64,000 bases of DNA from Diploscapter coronatus (lineage: Eukaryota > Nematoda > Chromadorea > Rhabditida > Rhabditidae). A program made the translations under genes and the position numbers. Shown piece by piece: positions 39,179 through 50,440 of this stretch. How positions within the stretch are numbered: the first letter of the stretch is position 1; every line of letters starts with the position of its first letter. The DNA is taken from the NCBI GenBank assembly GCA_964036155.1, contig OZ038423.1, positions 47,693,249 through 47,757,248 of the forward strand, read 5' to 3'. The notes beneath the pieces were generated by a model. It saw only the letters and a list, made by a program, of their open reading frames with translations. It searched no databases and was not told the DNA's origin.

Positions 39179-41592
39179 TCATCTCGTATTCGCTGCAACG
39201 AATTTCGGCATTTTAAACCAGATGTTGGTTATAAATATAAACGAATGTGTGATTTGATTGGTTAACCAAGTTTGAGAAATCAATTATTTACATAGATTCG
39301 TTCTCTTAACAGACTCTTTGCATATGGAAAAATGATTACAACGAAGACATAATTAATTTTGCACAAGATGTTTAAGATATCGAAATTAAAAGATTAAGAG
39401 AACGTCCTACCTACAAGTTCCTGTTTCTGATCGTCCCAAACAAAGCAGAAATTGTATAGGTTAACAATACTTAAATCATTTACTACCAATTCGCATAAAA
39501 TCTAGACGTCATATATATTCATTTTCAGCATAATATGGTGCAACATTGACCGGGCTAACTTACACTCGCCATTAGATATCGATTTAAGCGCCGTTCAGAA
39601 TTTCTTGCACTTTGGCTCAGATTGCCATACGACTTAAAACGCCGCTTTAGATAAATAAACGCGGCAATGCTAATTATCGTCTGAGCATAACTTGCTATGA
39701 CCGGAGCTATCATGGAGTAAAGATCCTAAAATTATCTACATAATTGATATTAATAATTTTTATTTTGATAATATTCGTTGAACTTACAACCCATTGTTTA
39801 AGAGCCGTTACATATAATCGTATATTAGCAATATCAACAATTCGATAAGCATTCAAGTAGTAAAAAATTACAAAATAAATTAGTTGGGCGATACAGCCAA
39901 AAATAATATGAAATCCGGCCAATATCCAGAATATAATGGAAAATAGCTTGGTTATTTTTTCATTACGGTTACTAAATTGAATCATTTTGCATAAAAACCG
40001 ACATATGCACACGGAAGAATTTCTAACAGTGAAAATATCCTAGCTCTATATATCGTAACTTCAGTCGAAACGAATCTTATGGCCATCATTAACCATATCT
40101 CTTGAAGAATAGCAAATAAATCATACCATAACATCTAAAGTTCCATTTGTCAGCTGTTAATGCAAAATTGTAACTATATTAGATTTAAGTCAACTTTATA
40201 TGTCAAATAACTTTCAAATAAAGTGGTATTTTATAGTTATTTGGAAAAGTTGCAACAGAAAAGTAGAGACATTATGGCGAAATAATGTATGGAAATCTAC
40301 AATAATATGATCCATACTATTTCACAAAATGTTGACACTTTCTCTGTAAAAACGTAGATGATATTTTAAACCATTCTCTTAAACTGTAGAGAAATATTGA
40401 TTGATACACGTGGTTAACATTTTGAATTATGTTACCTCGTATGCGTTATAATCTTGGCAACAAAACATCAAAATTTCACGATAGATCAAAAACGAAGCCT
40501 AAAGTATTCTCCTGCTTCAATGCATATATTGAAAATTGCATCATACAAATAATAGAAAACTTACATCTATTAATGAACAGATAAAATAGAATATATTTAG
40601 AATGAGTAAGATGACTATTAATTTTTCGAATTGTAAAAAATTTCCACGTTTTCGAAATAACCGATATACCATAAATATGCTGATAAAAATCGATATTAAT
40701 GCGATGCTATACAAAATGGTCGAGATTTGATACTCTATAGATGAATTTATTTTGTGAGGATAACATTAATATAAAACTATTTAACTAACCTATATTAAAC
40801 ATATCTCGACGAAGTATGATAGTTTTCCACCCAACGATCAATTTGTAAAGTAATGCACTTGATGTTAACAATTCTAAAATAGTAAATCGTTACTGAGATT
40901 TATAAAAAAAAAAAACTGCAGAATAGAATGTAAGAATAAATAAGCTGAAAAGTTAATTCACCTTCACAAATTTCATAAACTGTTGTATTAGGCGTAGGTT
41001 TATGGCACTCCATTCGATTCTGCGAATTGTTTCTCTAATGATAATAATCAGTCTGTAGAATAAAAATTTGAGAAAATGATCTCAATACAGTACGATTTAG
41101 AAAGGGTAGCGCTTTCGAAACAAAAATGGCAAAACTTGAAATTGGTCGAGCAGCAGCGCACGACATTGCTTAGGCAGTCAGCTTTGTACTTATAAGATTC
41201 GTCTAACCTATAATTTAGTGTAGTTTTAGTTTCAGCACTCCAATTATGTCCCGTCCTGTGCCTTGAGAAACTTTATTAAATTTGTATATCAAAGTTGCAG
41301 AAGGTGTGAGATTAGAAGATCAACTTTTCAAATAATTAAAAATTGCACCTGCGTTAAGATTTGTTTGTCAGTTCAAAAAATGAAGTAGCTTAGAAATTAG
41401 GTCATGTGCTGACATCGTGCATAACTCATCATCAGGGTTGTTTGTGGTGCAGCTGATTTCCATTGGGATGTGATGCGGGCAGTGTGGGATTTTGGAAAAG
41501 CTTGCGGTGTGCCATTTTACTGCACCGTCAACATTCCTGCCCATCATGTGAATTTTAGAACAGTAATTCCATATACAAAGTAGTTTTGACAT
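39179..41592 (-). CDS. Putative multi-pass membrane protein, possibly a serpentine receptor
   Basis: Several coding pieces lie in order on the minus strand, but the full splice chain is not resolved. The upstream parts are Cys- and Asn-rich and look extracellular (CPHHIPMEISCTTNN near 41450; HNWSAETKTTLNYR near 41220; RNNSQNRMECHKPTPNTT near 41000). Exon 40565-40734 encodes two hydrophobic helices (STILYSIALISIFISIFMVY and LIVILLILNIFYFICSLID) with a basic loop between. Further pieces encode SFLIYREILMFCC, LFSIIFWILAGFHIIFG, LIYFVIFYYL and a last helix APVIASYAQTIISIAAFIYL followed by a KRRFKSY tail. A stop follows at 39555-39557, or the gene continues through a GTAAGT donor to two tiny exons ending near 39179. 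The helix pattern suits a nematode chemoreceptor. The junctions between about 39800 and 40430 do not fit cleanly, so decay is possible. Confidence 0.4.
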
Positions 41593-42111
41593 TGTCTATG
41601 AGATATGTATCAAAGTCTCTCTGAGTTCCTTATAACTGAAGAATATCGTGATACGGTATGATATCGGTAATCTGTGAACATCTAAATCTGACCATTTTCT
41701 GACATTTTCGTGTTCATCATAAACATGCATAATTATCGCTCTAATGATGGCTTTGAATTTGTCACGATACGATCATTCAAACTTCAATTATAATAATGCA
41801 TGATTTTAGAAAACCTTGAGATTAGAAACCATATCAAAACTACAGATTCACGTTTTTGAAAATATCAATGCAAGGTTTGACAATGAATGCGATTCTTGTA
41901 ATGCGGAGAGTTGTTGGTTATGTAGCATTTCTCTTACAAAATATACAATAGATGTTTATAACTGAAATCATTCTTCATCGATGAATAAATCTAGCTAGCA
42001 TTTTCATCGATTGTTACAAGTTTGGGTATTTATTAGATTCTTAAAAAAAAAACTTTGACTTATGTATTCAAATTTTAGCATCCAAGTTATATATTCTCCA
42101 TTGTAAATGAC
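41593..42111. other. Divergent intergenic region
   Basis: This 519 bp AT-rich interval lies between the 5' end of the minus-strand membrane-protein locus and the pseudokinase gene. I see no gene. It probably carries both promoters. Confidence 0.4.
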
Positions 42112-45100
42112 ATGGCCGTCGCCAGTGCTCTGCGTGAAGGAGAGAGGTGCGAAACGCGTCGCGTTCTCATGCGTTACGGCTTCCATTGTGAGGAGAATTT
42201 TTCACACGAAATTCCCATTTTCGCCTATTATTTTTTCGGCATTTTCTTCGATTATTTTAATTTTTTTATTTTCAGTGCTTCCCAAATCTGGCAACATGGG
42301 TCGCAAGTCTCGCAATCTGGTGCGTCGCGCCTTTCCCAACGAGGTTTGTACTTCAAAAAGCGAGAAGATTCAATTTTTTGTAAAAAATAAAAAAAAAAAA
42401 TGAGAAAGTCTTTTGTTATAATATTTGACTCCGACAAGACAACGGATACCCAATGCAACTTCGAAAATAAACTCTTATCGTTGTCTCAAATTCCGACAAC
42501 AGACGTCGGAGTTGGTTATCTGTATTGTCATTTTGCAGAAGGTCAAACTAGCGAAGATACTAATGAACGAGATGGAGAAGTACGAGGTGCCGGGGATGAA
42601 GGCCGTCTTCACGCACAGGGACTTCCCCATTGACCCGCACGGAAATCGATTCTTCATGGATTGGCAGGCAGGGAGAAATTGGAAATAAACTTACTTTTCT
42701 CCAAAAATAGTCCCATCTTTCTGATTCTGGGAAAAAGTACACAAGCTTTCAACGAATACTTTAATATGCTCCCACCAAAATTATTCTTTTTCTGATTTTG
42801 GGTTAAAGTACTCATCTTTGAAAGAGCTTTGAGAAAATTTTCAGTGAAAGTTATTACAAATGCTTTGAGTATTTTTCTTCAGAGAACCACCCAATTTTTG
42901 GAGAAAAGTACTTATTTCTGAAGAAAATTGCTCGAACTAGAAAATAAATGATTATTCAGCTGTCCGAAGTTCATCCCAAGTTGACTACCTGCGCCAGGGC
43001 GAAGACGCGTTTCCACGTGTTTCATAAAAGGACTGGGGTCAAGGTTGGAATTTTTTTCTTTAAATCCGGACTTTTGAAAATTTTTAAAATCGACTTTAGA
43101 ATTTTTTTTTAATCCTCTTTGAAAAACCTAAAATCAGGTAATTCTAGGCGATACTTCGCATCGAGCAATTCAATTGCAAGTCTCCGGAAGATTGCGGCGT
43201 CTTCTGGGAGTACTATTTGCTGTCGAGGGTATGTATGTTTAAACTAATAACCAAATTTTAAAATTCTATAATGATCAAATTTTGCAACTATTTTTCTGAG
43301 AGTTTTTATGAAATTGTCTGGTTTTTAGAATTTTTTCAAAAATAAATTCAAGGTGCCCCGCTACGGCAAAATCACGAACAATATGGTGGACTCGGGCATC
43401 GTCAACATAGAGACATTCTACCCACTCGCCTTCGTCGTCACTGAGGCCAGGTACCAAAAATAAACTAATCGATAATGGGCGGGGCTGATTTTCAAAAATT
43501 GCAATTTTACCACACGACTTTTTTGCAGACTCGGCCCAACGCTGCACGACGTGCTGACGATGTACGTGCAAAAGCCGGACAAGACGCTGCCCGCAACGGA
43601 CGTCGCCAGAATCATTTACGACATGTTCTTGGTGGGAAAATTTCAGAAAAATGAGAAAAACGGCTTCCTGTGCTAGTAGCCGGGTTTTATGGTAAGTGAA
43701 TGCAAAAAACCGGTCACTAGTACAAGCAGTTACTAATACAGCAGGTCAGAAAACTGGCATCTTGAAAAATTCGTAAGGCTTCAATTTCACTTGCTATGGA
43801 CTATTTTAGATTGCCATTTTTCCTAGTCTCACCTTTAACTGTGCCTTACAGTCTTACTAGGGAAGCGATCTTAGAGGTTTGGTGAGCTTTCGTGATGAAA
43901 CCTTTACCATCTAAAAGAGCATCATTTTTTGAGTCGCATGATGTAATGTTTAGCGGCGAAAAGGGCCTGGATAGAAATTTAGGTAAGATCGCTTCCCTAG
44001 TTAAAATGTTTCAACTTATCTAAAATTTGCAGCTCGTGGAATTCGCCTACAAATCGGCAGATTTCGTGCTGGCGGACATTGAACCGAAGCACTGGGTGTT
44101 CGACGTGCAGACGCGCTCGTTCGTCTGTCAGGACATGCTCGACTTCTATCACAGCTTCACGGAAAAGAAAAACATCATTCACTATAAAGGCTGCTCCAAC
44201 TACGCTCCGATCAGACACCATGAATTGGGGGAACGTAAGGTTTTTGTAGCTTGGAAATTACATAATAACATACTGATGAAATAACGTAACTCAGTAGTTT
44301 GGTATAGAGAAGACACGAGAGTTTGAAAAAGTAAAAAGATATCATCCGTCTTTAGGAAATAGTTTCTAATTTGTCGAGAATTTAGAAATATTGTTTTTAT
44401 TGGTTTTTGAAGAACGATTTTATTTGCAGACCACAATATGTCTCTGCTGGACTCGTTCGAAATTCTACTTTATTTGGCTATCGACTTCTTGGATCAGTCC
44501 TTCTTCAAGCAGAACGGCACCAGCCTCAACGAGGTCAGACAAGAAAACAGATCTGTTTTCTTACTTTTTTCTGATTTTATTTTATGATTTCGTTTTCAGA
44601 TCTACAAACTCAAACTGAAAATCCTGACACTCGATGACTCCATTCAGAACAGATTCTCGGAACCGTAAGTTTTTTTTTTTCTAAAAATCAATTTGAAAAA
44701 GACTAGTGGAATCAGAAAAATCATCACTTGCCACAATCTTAATATTCTTTAAAACTAGAAGGTAAAAAAAAACTAAAAAATCAGAAAATTTAAGGATTAA
44801 AAAATTCTAGGATCCTTTCCTACATCCGCGTGCTGCAGAAGTGCCGTGATCCTGCCTCTCTGGCAAACAGCCCGCTCGACGGCGCGCCACAGGCACTCAT
44901 CAAGGAGTTCATCCGCGAGGTAAGCTGAAAGTCCTGGGGTAAATTCTCATTTGGTATGAAAATCGAAAAATTTGGGACTGCAATCTTTTCTTCTTTACCA
45001 TCTGATTTTTGTGATTTTTTTTTGCAGAATTTATGCTCCCTATTTTTTTTTCTACAAACTCATTCTAGACATTTCTTATTCGGAGCTTGCGATTTTTTTT

Positions 45101-46275
45101 AAATCTTAAATACTTTGAAGTCAAAATAATATTTATCAAGAAACACAAAGTTAAAAATCTTTTTTCGACACACTATTTGATATCTGGGACTTTATAAGAT
45201 AAAATCGAAGAAACTACCCACATCCCCTAAACTCAGTATTTTTGTTTATACGCTTCAAATTCTTTCAGCAATGGTTCATCTCGCTGCGTTCTGCAATCGA
45301 GTGTCTGGAGGAGCAGCCGCGTCACGACAAGTCGAAGCCGTTTGGATTCGAGACAGACGTCGAGGGCAACGACCTCACACAGGATGTAAGAATGCTTGAA
45401 AATCGATATTTTCAACAACAAAAAAATCGTTTTGTGCAGTTTTCTTTCTGCAAAAATATGAAAATTCTTGAAGAAATACCATTTTATAGATTTGATGAAA
45501 TTGGACAAGTTAAGTCAATTTTTATAAAGAAAGGAAGCTTTAAAGAGTCCAAGAAGTCTTTTATTAAAAAAAAAAGAGCTGTGAGTACTTATCCCCAAAT
45601 GCTATTTCTCTTTCTTTCTCTACGCCTCACTATTTCCACTTTCTCTCGTTTGGGACATAAATACTCATTTTATTTTTTGGGACATAAGTTACTCGCAGCC
45701 AAAAAAGCTTTTTATTTCTCAGATGCTGTTGTCGTTCTCGCGCGTCGCGGACACGAACAAGCGTCCTCTGATTGTGGAGACTGTGCAGACTGTGAAAGAC
45801 GAGAGTGAGACGGGTAGTGTGGAGGGGATGAATGAGGGAAGGAAGGTGACGGAGGAGGAACCCCCCAAAAGGAGAAAACGCCCCAGAGTCACGTTCAGGT
45901 ACGATTATTCTTATACCGTGATAAAAATAGGAAAGTGGAATATAAGATTTGAAAATATTCTCCCGAAGAGAATCACTAATGACGAAGTAATAGTTCACAT
46001 GAAAATCATCTTCACTTTTCCTATCTCAACTTTACACCACTAAAGAAACAATGAGAAATGCTATTTTTCATTTCATTATCTTAAAATTTGAGGCAAAAAA
46101 AAGAAAAAATATAAGGTAGAAAATTTGCAGCGAAAGCGGCGAGATGAGGATCAAGAGAGGCGGAGATAAGAGCGGCTCCGACAAAGACGAAGAGGAAGTC
46201 GAGAAGAAGCCGCAGCAGAGGGAGAAGCTCTGGATCGACGACCCCGACGAAGCCATGATCCCCTTCTATTGGTGA
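42112..46275 (+). CDS. CK1-group kinase-like protein, predicted pseudokinase
   Basis: Exons from 42112 to 46275 give about 519 residues; if the inner ATG (near 42297, MGRKSRNL) is used, about 487. The core follows casein kinase 1 order. AILRIEQF stands where the VAIK lysine should be. LGPTLHDVLTMYV corresponds to the CK1 GPSLxDL segment. FVLADIEPKHWVFD replaces the HRDxKPxNFL catalytic loop, with the Asp kept but the Lys and Asn lost. No DFG is visible where FVCQDML occurs. YAPIRHHELGEHHNMSLLDSFEILLYL aligns with the CK1 SINxHLGxxxSRRDDLESLxY block. A C-terminal ~110-residue tail is acidic and basic (PPKRRKRPR, a likely nuclear signal). Nematodes have a large CK1/TTBK expansion, to which this probably belongs. 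Loss of catalytic residues points to a scaffold or regulatory role. A MITE sits in the intron between the DMFL and LVEFAYKS exons. Confidence 0.7.
43857..44000. mobile_element. PIF/Harbinger-like MITE with TTA target duplication
   Basis: A 144-bp element carries perfect 17-bp terminal inverted repeats, CTAGGGAAGCGATCTTA at the left and its complement at the right. It is flanked by direct TTA trinucleotides at 43854-43856 and 44001-44003. Three-base TWA duplications are typical of PIF/Harbinger transposons. The element is non-coding and sits in an intron of the pseudokinase gene. Confidence 0.8.
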
Positions 46276-46748
46276 ATGAGGCCGTTTTCTGAAAAATTTC
46301 AACATTTCGTATTCTTGCCTTCTTTATTTTTACATAAAGTTTAGCTAAATTCAAGAATATTACATCCTCTCCTATTTTAGTAATTTTTCCTATTTTTAGG
46401 TAAGTTCGAAATTTAATTGAATTACCACCAGGAATACACCATTTCTTAGGTTAAGCTAGGAAATATCAGATTATCTTCCAATCTTAAGAAAGATTGCTGA
46501 AATTCTTTAACTTTTTTCTTTTTGATGTGTTAGATTATTGTTGTTGTTTCCTGTTATCGTTGTCGATTGTTATCCTAATCATTTTTATCCACGATAGTAA
46601 ACTTTGTTAAAACTAGTGGCCTTATTTAAGCCCTCTCACCGAAAATGGTTCGTTTCCTCGAATTGAGGTAATTAGGCTAATTAGTCTCTTTTCGGGGATA
46701 ATTAAATCTGCGATAATTGGGGTAGTTAACTCGACGGTAATTGATCAA
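46276..46748. other. Convergent intergenic region
   Basis: This 473 bp interval separates the 3' end of the pseudokinase gene from the 3' end of the small minus-strand gene. It holds the two 3' untranslated regions. I see no other feature. Confidence 0.5.
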
Positions 46749-47352
46749 TCAGGGCGTTTTGTGAGACTTGTCTTTGCGCACCTTCGTGATCACTCGCTTC
46801 ATGTAGGAGGCGAGTTCTGGAATAACGTTTTTCAATAACGTCTTTTAAAGGCGTCATAAAATTACCAGATCCGTTGAGCGTCTGAACGACGTGCTGTCGG
46901 GCGCGGCATTGGAATTTGACGTGCGCGACGAAACCGGCGAAAGGCGCCGAAAGGTACTGCACGCAACGCTCCTCGCAGACATAGTACTAGAAAAGGCGTC
47001 GTATTTTGAAAGAACACACGTTCAAAAGGCGTTATATTTTACCTGTTTGATGCGAATTTGCATGGCGCGTTTCGCCTCGGGCAGGGCGTATCGCGGCGTC
47101 AACGGCGAGAAGACGGGCGGCAGATCGATCGAACTGAAGGATAATGGTAGTTTTTGGTGGCGTCAGGGTTCAGATGATGCCCAACGTCGAATTACAAACT
47201 ACCTGCTGCTAGGCTCGATGTAACTCGAGTAGACTTCCATTGGGGTGCCTCCTGAATTTTTTGATGAAGTCTTGACGTCAATTTTTGGTGATGCCATTTT
47301 TCGAACCTTCAATCGCGGTCTCCAGTTCGGTTTTCACGTCGCTCGACTCCAT
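46749..47352 (-). CDS. Unrecognised small conserved-looking protein downstream of RFC2
   Basis: Five short exons join in consistent phase to about 114 residues. It starts MESSDVKTELETAIEGG and runs through a Pro-rich stretch (IDLPPVFSPLTPRYALPEAK). The second half has hydrophobic and basic segments (YLSAPFAGFVAHVKF, ARQHVVQTLNG, ELASYMKRVITKVRKDK) that could form a small globular helix-strand fold. There is no signal peptide or membrane helix. GC-rich codon use and tight exon structure suggest a real gene. It lies 369 bp downstream of the RFC2 stop on the same strand. A CACCCTAG acceptor sits 5 bp before its ATG with no upstream exon needed, so it is probably the second gene of an operon. I do not recognise the family. 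Confidence 0.65.
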
Positions 47353-47721
47353 CGTGACTAGGGTGGAAATGGGGCGATTTGTTTAAAAATGTTCTTCAAA
47401 AATTCAAATTTGTACTTTTTCCTAAAAAATTCATTTTGTGCGATTTTTCATAAAAATCCTTCATTCCATCGGACAAAATATAAGTGACAAAGTTGAGATT
47501 TCAAGATGATCGAATTTGAGGCACTCGTAATGTAAAACTGATCAGATTCAGACCTAGGCAGACTTTCGGCTAAAACAAAATTATGAGAGAATGGAGTACC
47601 AAAAGCGCAAATTTGTATTGACAATTGATACATAGGGAGTCCGCAAAAGAATTTAGACTAAATATTTTGATTTTAGTCCTGTCTAGATCTGAATTTGTCA
47701 AAAAAGGGGCGGGGCTTAATT

Positions 47722-50079
47722 TTACGGCTCCTTGGTCTGGCACAACTTGGCGACGAGACCCGAGAGCTGGACGAGAGTGGAGAGACCTTCCACGACTCGG
47801 ATGTGACACAGACCGATTTCCTGAAAATTTTTGGGGGTCACGGTATTTTTGAATACAGTATTAAAACTTTTGATCTAAAGAGTTATCACTAATAGTTTTA
47901 TAATAAATCTCCATTTATTTAGTAAATTTCGAAACTAAACAAATTTCAAATTACCCTAATGAATTCCATGCGTTTGCCCTCAGACAGCGCGGGGATTTCG
48001 ATGTTTTTGACGATGCGGAACAGGGTCGAGATGATGTCGTCGGGCGAGTATCCGGCCCTGAAAAATTAAAGAAATTTGGAAAGTGGTTGCATCGTTAAAT
48101 ACGAAATATATGGGAAAAGATTCTTTGCTTTACCATCCCTAGATTATTTCTTATGTAGCAATCTAATAAATGTAACTACTTTTCCAGGCTACCGACATTT
48201 ATATAATTTTCGGTGCAAATTTCTTCAAAGTTTCCAACCTGTAGAGATCGTGAATGACCTTGCAGGCCTCGGGCATTTCGCCCTTTGTGCAACTCGTAAT
48301 CATGTCGATGATCAACTGGGGGTGTGGCGCGTCACACACCTAGAAAATAAGTATTTAAAAAATAATTCCTTCATTGTCTATTTTTAAGTGCTTTGGGGAA
48401 AGCTCGATCTAAAAAAATATTTCGAAAAGAATAATTTTGATTATCTTTATTTTACCATTTTTACGGAAAAAGACTACATATAAAATCTTAAAAGGGATAT
48501 TTTAAAAAATGAGAAATTTGATTTTTACCTTGAAAACATTTTCCGAGGACACGAACTCGTATCCGTTGACGGTGCACTGCAGGTTGTTCAGAGCCTGACG
48601 CATGTCTCCCTCCGCAGTGAAGAGAAGGGCCTGCATGCCTTTGTCGTCGTAACGGACCTGTGGTTTTGAGATAAATTTCAGAACATTTAAGAGCAAAAGT
48701 TACAAATATTGGCGTTCCTCTATTCGTACCCAATTTCAAACGGAATATTCATCATAAGTTTCGCAATTATAGGACATTTCAAGACAAACTCTTCAAATGC
48801 TACTGTTCTGATACCACAAGCAATTTTCATAAAGATCGTTTCGCTATGCTCCAAGATATTTGTGGATTCAAATAAAAAAGCAATTAATTTCCGAGTCTTT
48901 GTCTTTTAAAAGTAAATCAACCTCTTCCTTCTCGCAGACGTACATCAGCCTAGCCAGCATCTCTGCATCGGTCAGTCTCTTGTAGCGAAGCAGGGCGCAG
49001 CGGGATTGGATCGGTTCTAAAATTGTTCTCCATTTTCCGGATTTTTTCAAAGTTGAAAAAAATACCGATGATTTTCTCCGAGTTATTGCACGCCAGGACG
49101 AATCGCGTAGTGCTCGAATAGAGTTCCATTGTTCTTCTCAGGGCCTGAAAGTTTTTTATTCAAATGCCAGTTTGTTGAAAATGTCTCTTTTTATCGATAC
49201 TACCTTGATTTTTAAGACTGATGAATTTTTCAACAATCGATTGGAAACGAAAAGAAATCCGAAAACCCAGGGAAAAATGAGGAAAACACAGACCTGCTGC
49301 GCTCCCTCAGTCATGGAATCTGCTTCATCCAAAATGATGATCTTGTGCATCTTCTCAGGCAGTGTTACCCTTTGCTGGGCGAAGTTTTTGATCTTGTTCC
49401 GAACGACGTCGATTCCACTGTAATTTTCTAATTTCTAATGTTATTATTACTTTTTTAAATTTGATTTTCCTATTTTCCTTCATCTTTGTTTTGTTTTCTA
49501 ACTTTATTCTTTTTTTTCTCTCTATTCTAGTCTTCCTCATGAACTCTGCCTATTTTTAAGGCTTTGCTTGATCTTTGTCTTTATTTGTATTCTATCTTCT
49601 CACCGTTCATCCGACGCATTCAACTCAATCACAGCCTCTTTGATGTGCTTGCCCAGAATCTCATTCGCCATCGCCCAGACAGAGGTCGTTTTGCCACAAC
49701 CGGGCGGACCCTGAAAATTCGATTCTCATCATTTTTCAGTCGTTTCTAGAATACAAAATCCAAAAAAAACTCATTTCTGCCCTAATTTAGCATATTTGAT
49801 CACGTTTGGTATAACGTAACTTGCAGTAATCGTACTTCATTTACAAACCCACTGCTTCAAATGGAACTTCATGATTTTTACTTTTCTAATTCTTTTCAAG
49901 ACTCACCGAAATGATGATGTTGGGGATGTTGCCATTTTGAGCGAGCACCTGAAATTTTTGAATTTTGAAAAAATAAATTTAAAAATCCGCACCTTGAGTC
50001 TTTTGATGGTCGGTTCGTTCCCGACGACGTCTTCGAGACGCTGCGGACGATACTTTTCCACCCACGGAACCAGAGACAT
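47722..50079 (-). CDS. RFC2: Replication factor C small subunit, RFC2 type
   Basis: A multi-exon minus-strand gene of roughly 335 residues. It encodes a subunit of the pentameric clamp loader that opens PCNA and loads it at primer ends in replication and repair. In order it shows the RFC box PWVEKYRP, Walker A GPPGCGKT, a [21 protein letters not shown] segment, Walker [11 protein letters not shown], the [10 protein letters not shown] helix, sensor 1 ([11 protein letters not shown]) and the [13 protein letters not shown] motif. [12 protein letters not shown] and a C-terminal collar helix region ([28 protein letters not shown]) follow. Match to human RFC2 is close along the full length; other small subunits fit less well. 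The start [12 protein letters not shown] is the only plausible one. It is divergently arranged with the SPRTN gene and probably heads an operon with the small gene at 46749-47352. Confidence 0.92.
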
Positions 50080-50440
50080 CCCTTAATTATCATAATTAGC
50101 TAAGTATCGGCTTAATTGCCCTAATTGACGCGATAATGACTCCAAATAAAAGGAAAATAGAAAAAAAAGAGCGGAAATCGAATTTCCCGCAATTTCCGCA
50201 ATGCATACTCCAAAGCGCATTTCTGTCGTTGCTTCTTCAAAGTCATCGATTTATCGATTTTCTACGATTTTCTTGAATTTTTTTTAGGGATTTTTGTTGA
50301 AGAAATAACTAAAATTGTGTCTAAAAATTTTTTTAAAAATCGACCAAAAAATAGGCAATTTTGCGACATCTCGTCGAAAAAGCGTTGAAAAGGGGAGAAA
50401 TCGTGATTTTTGTCGACTTGTGAAAGTTTTAGGCAGGAAA
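50080..50440. promoter_or_regulatory. Shared divergent promoter of RFC2 and SPRTN
   Basis: The two start codons lie 361 bp apart on opposite strands. The interval has AT-rich runs and several CGATTT/ATCGAT motifs (ATCGATTTATCGATTTT near 50246-50262). TTTTAGGCAGGAAAATG just before the SPRTN start (acceptor ending near 50432) is a likely trans-splice site. Co-regulation is an inference from arrangement. Confidence 0.5.
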
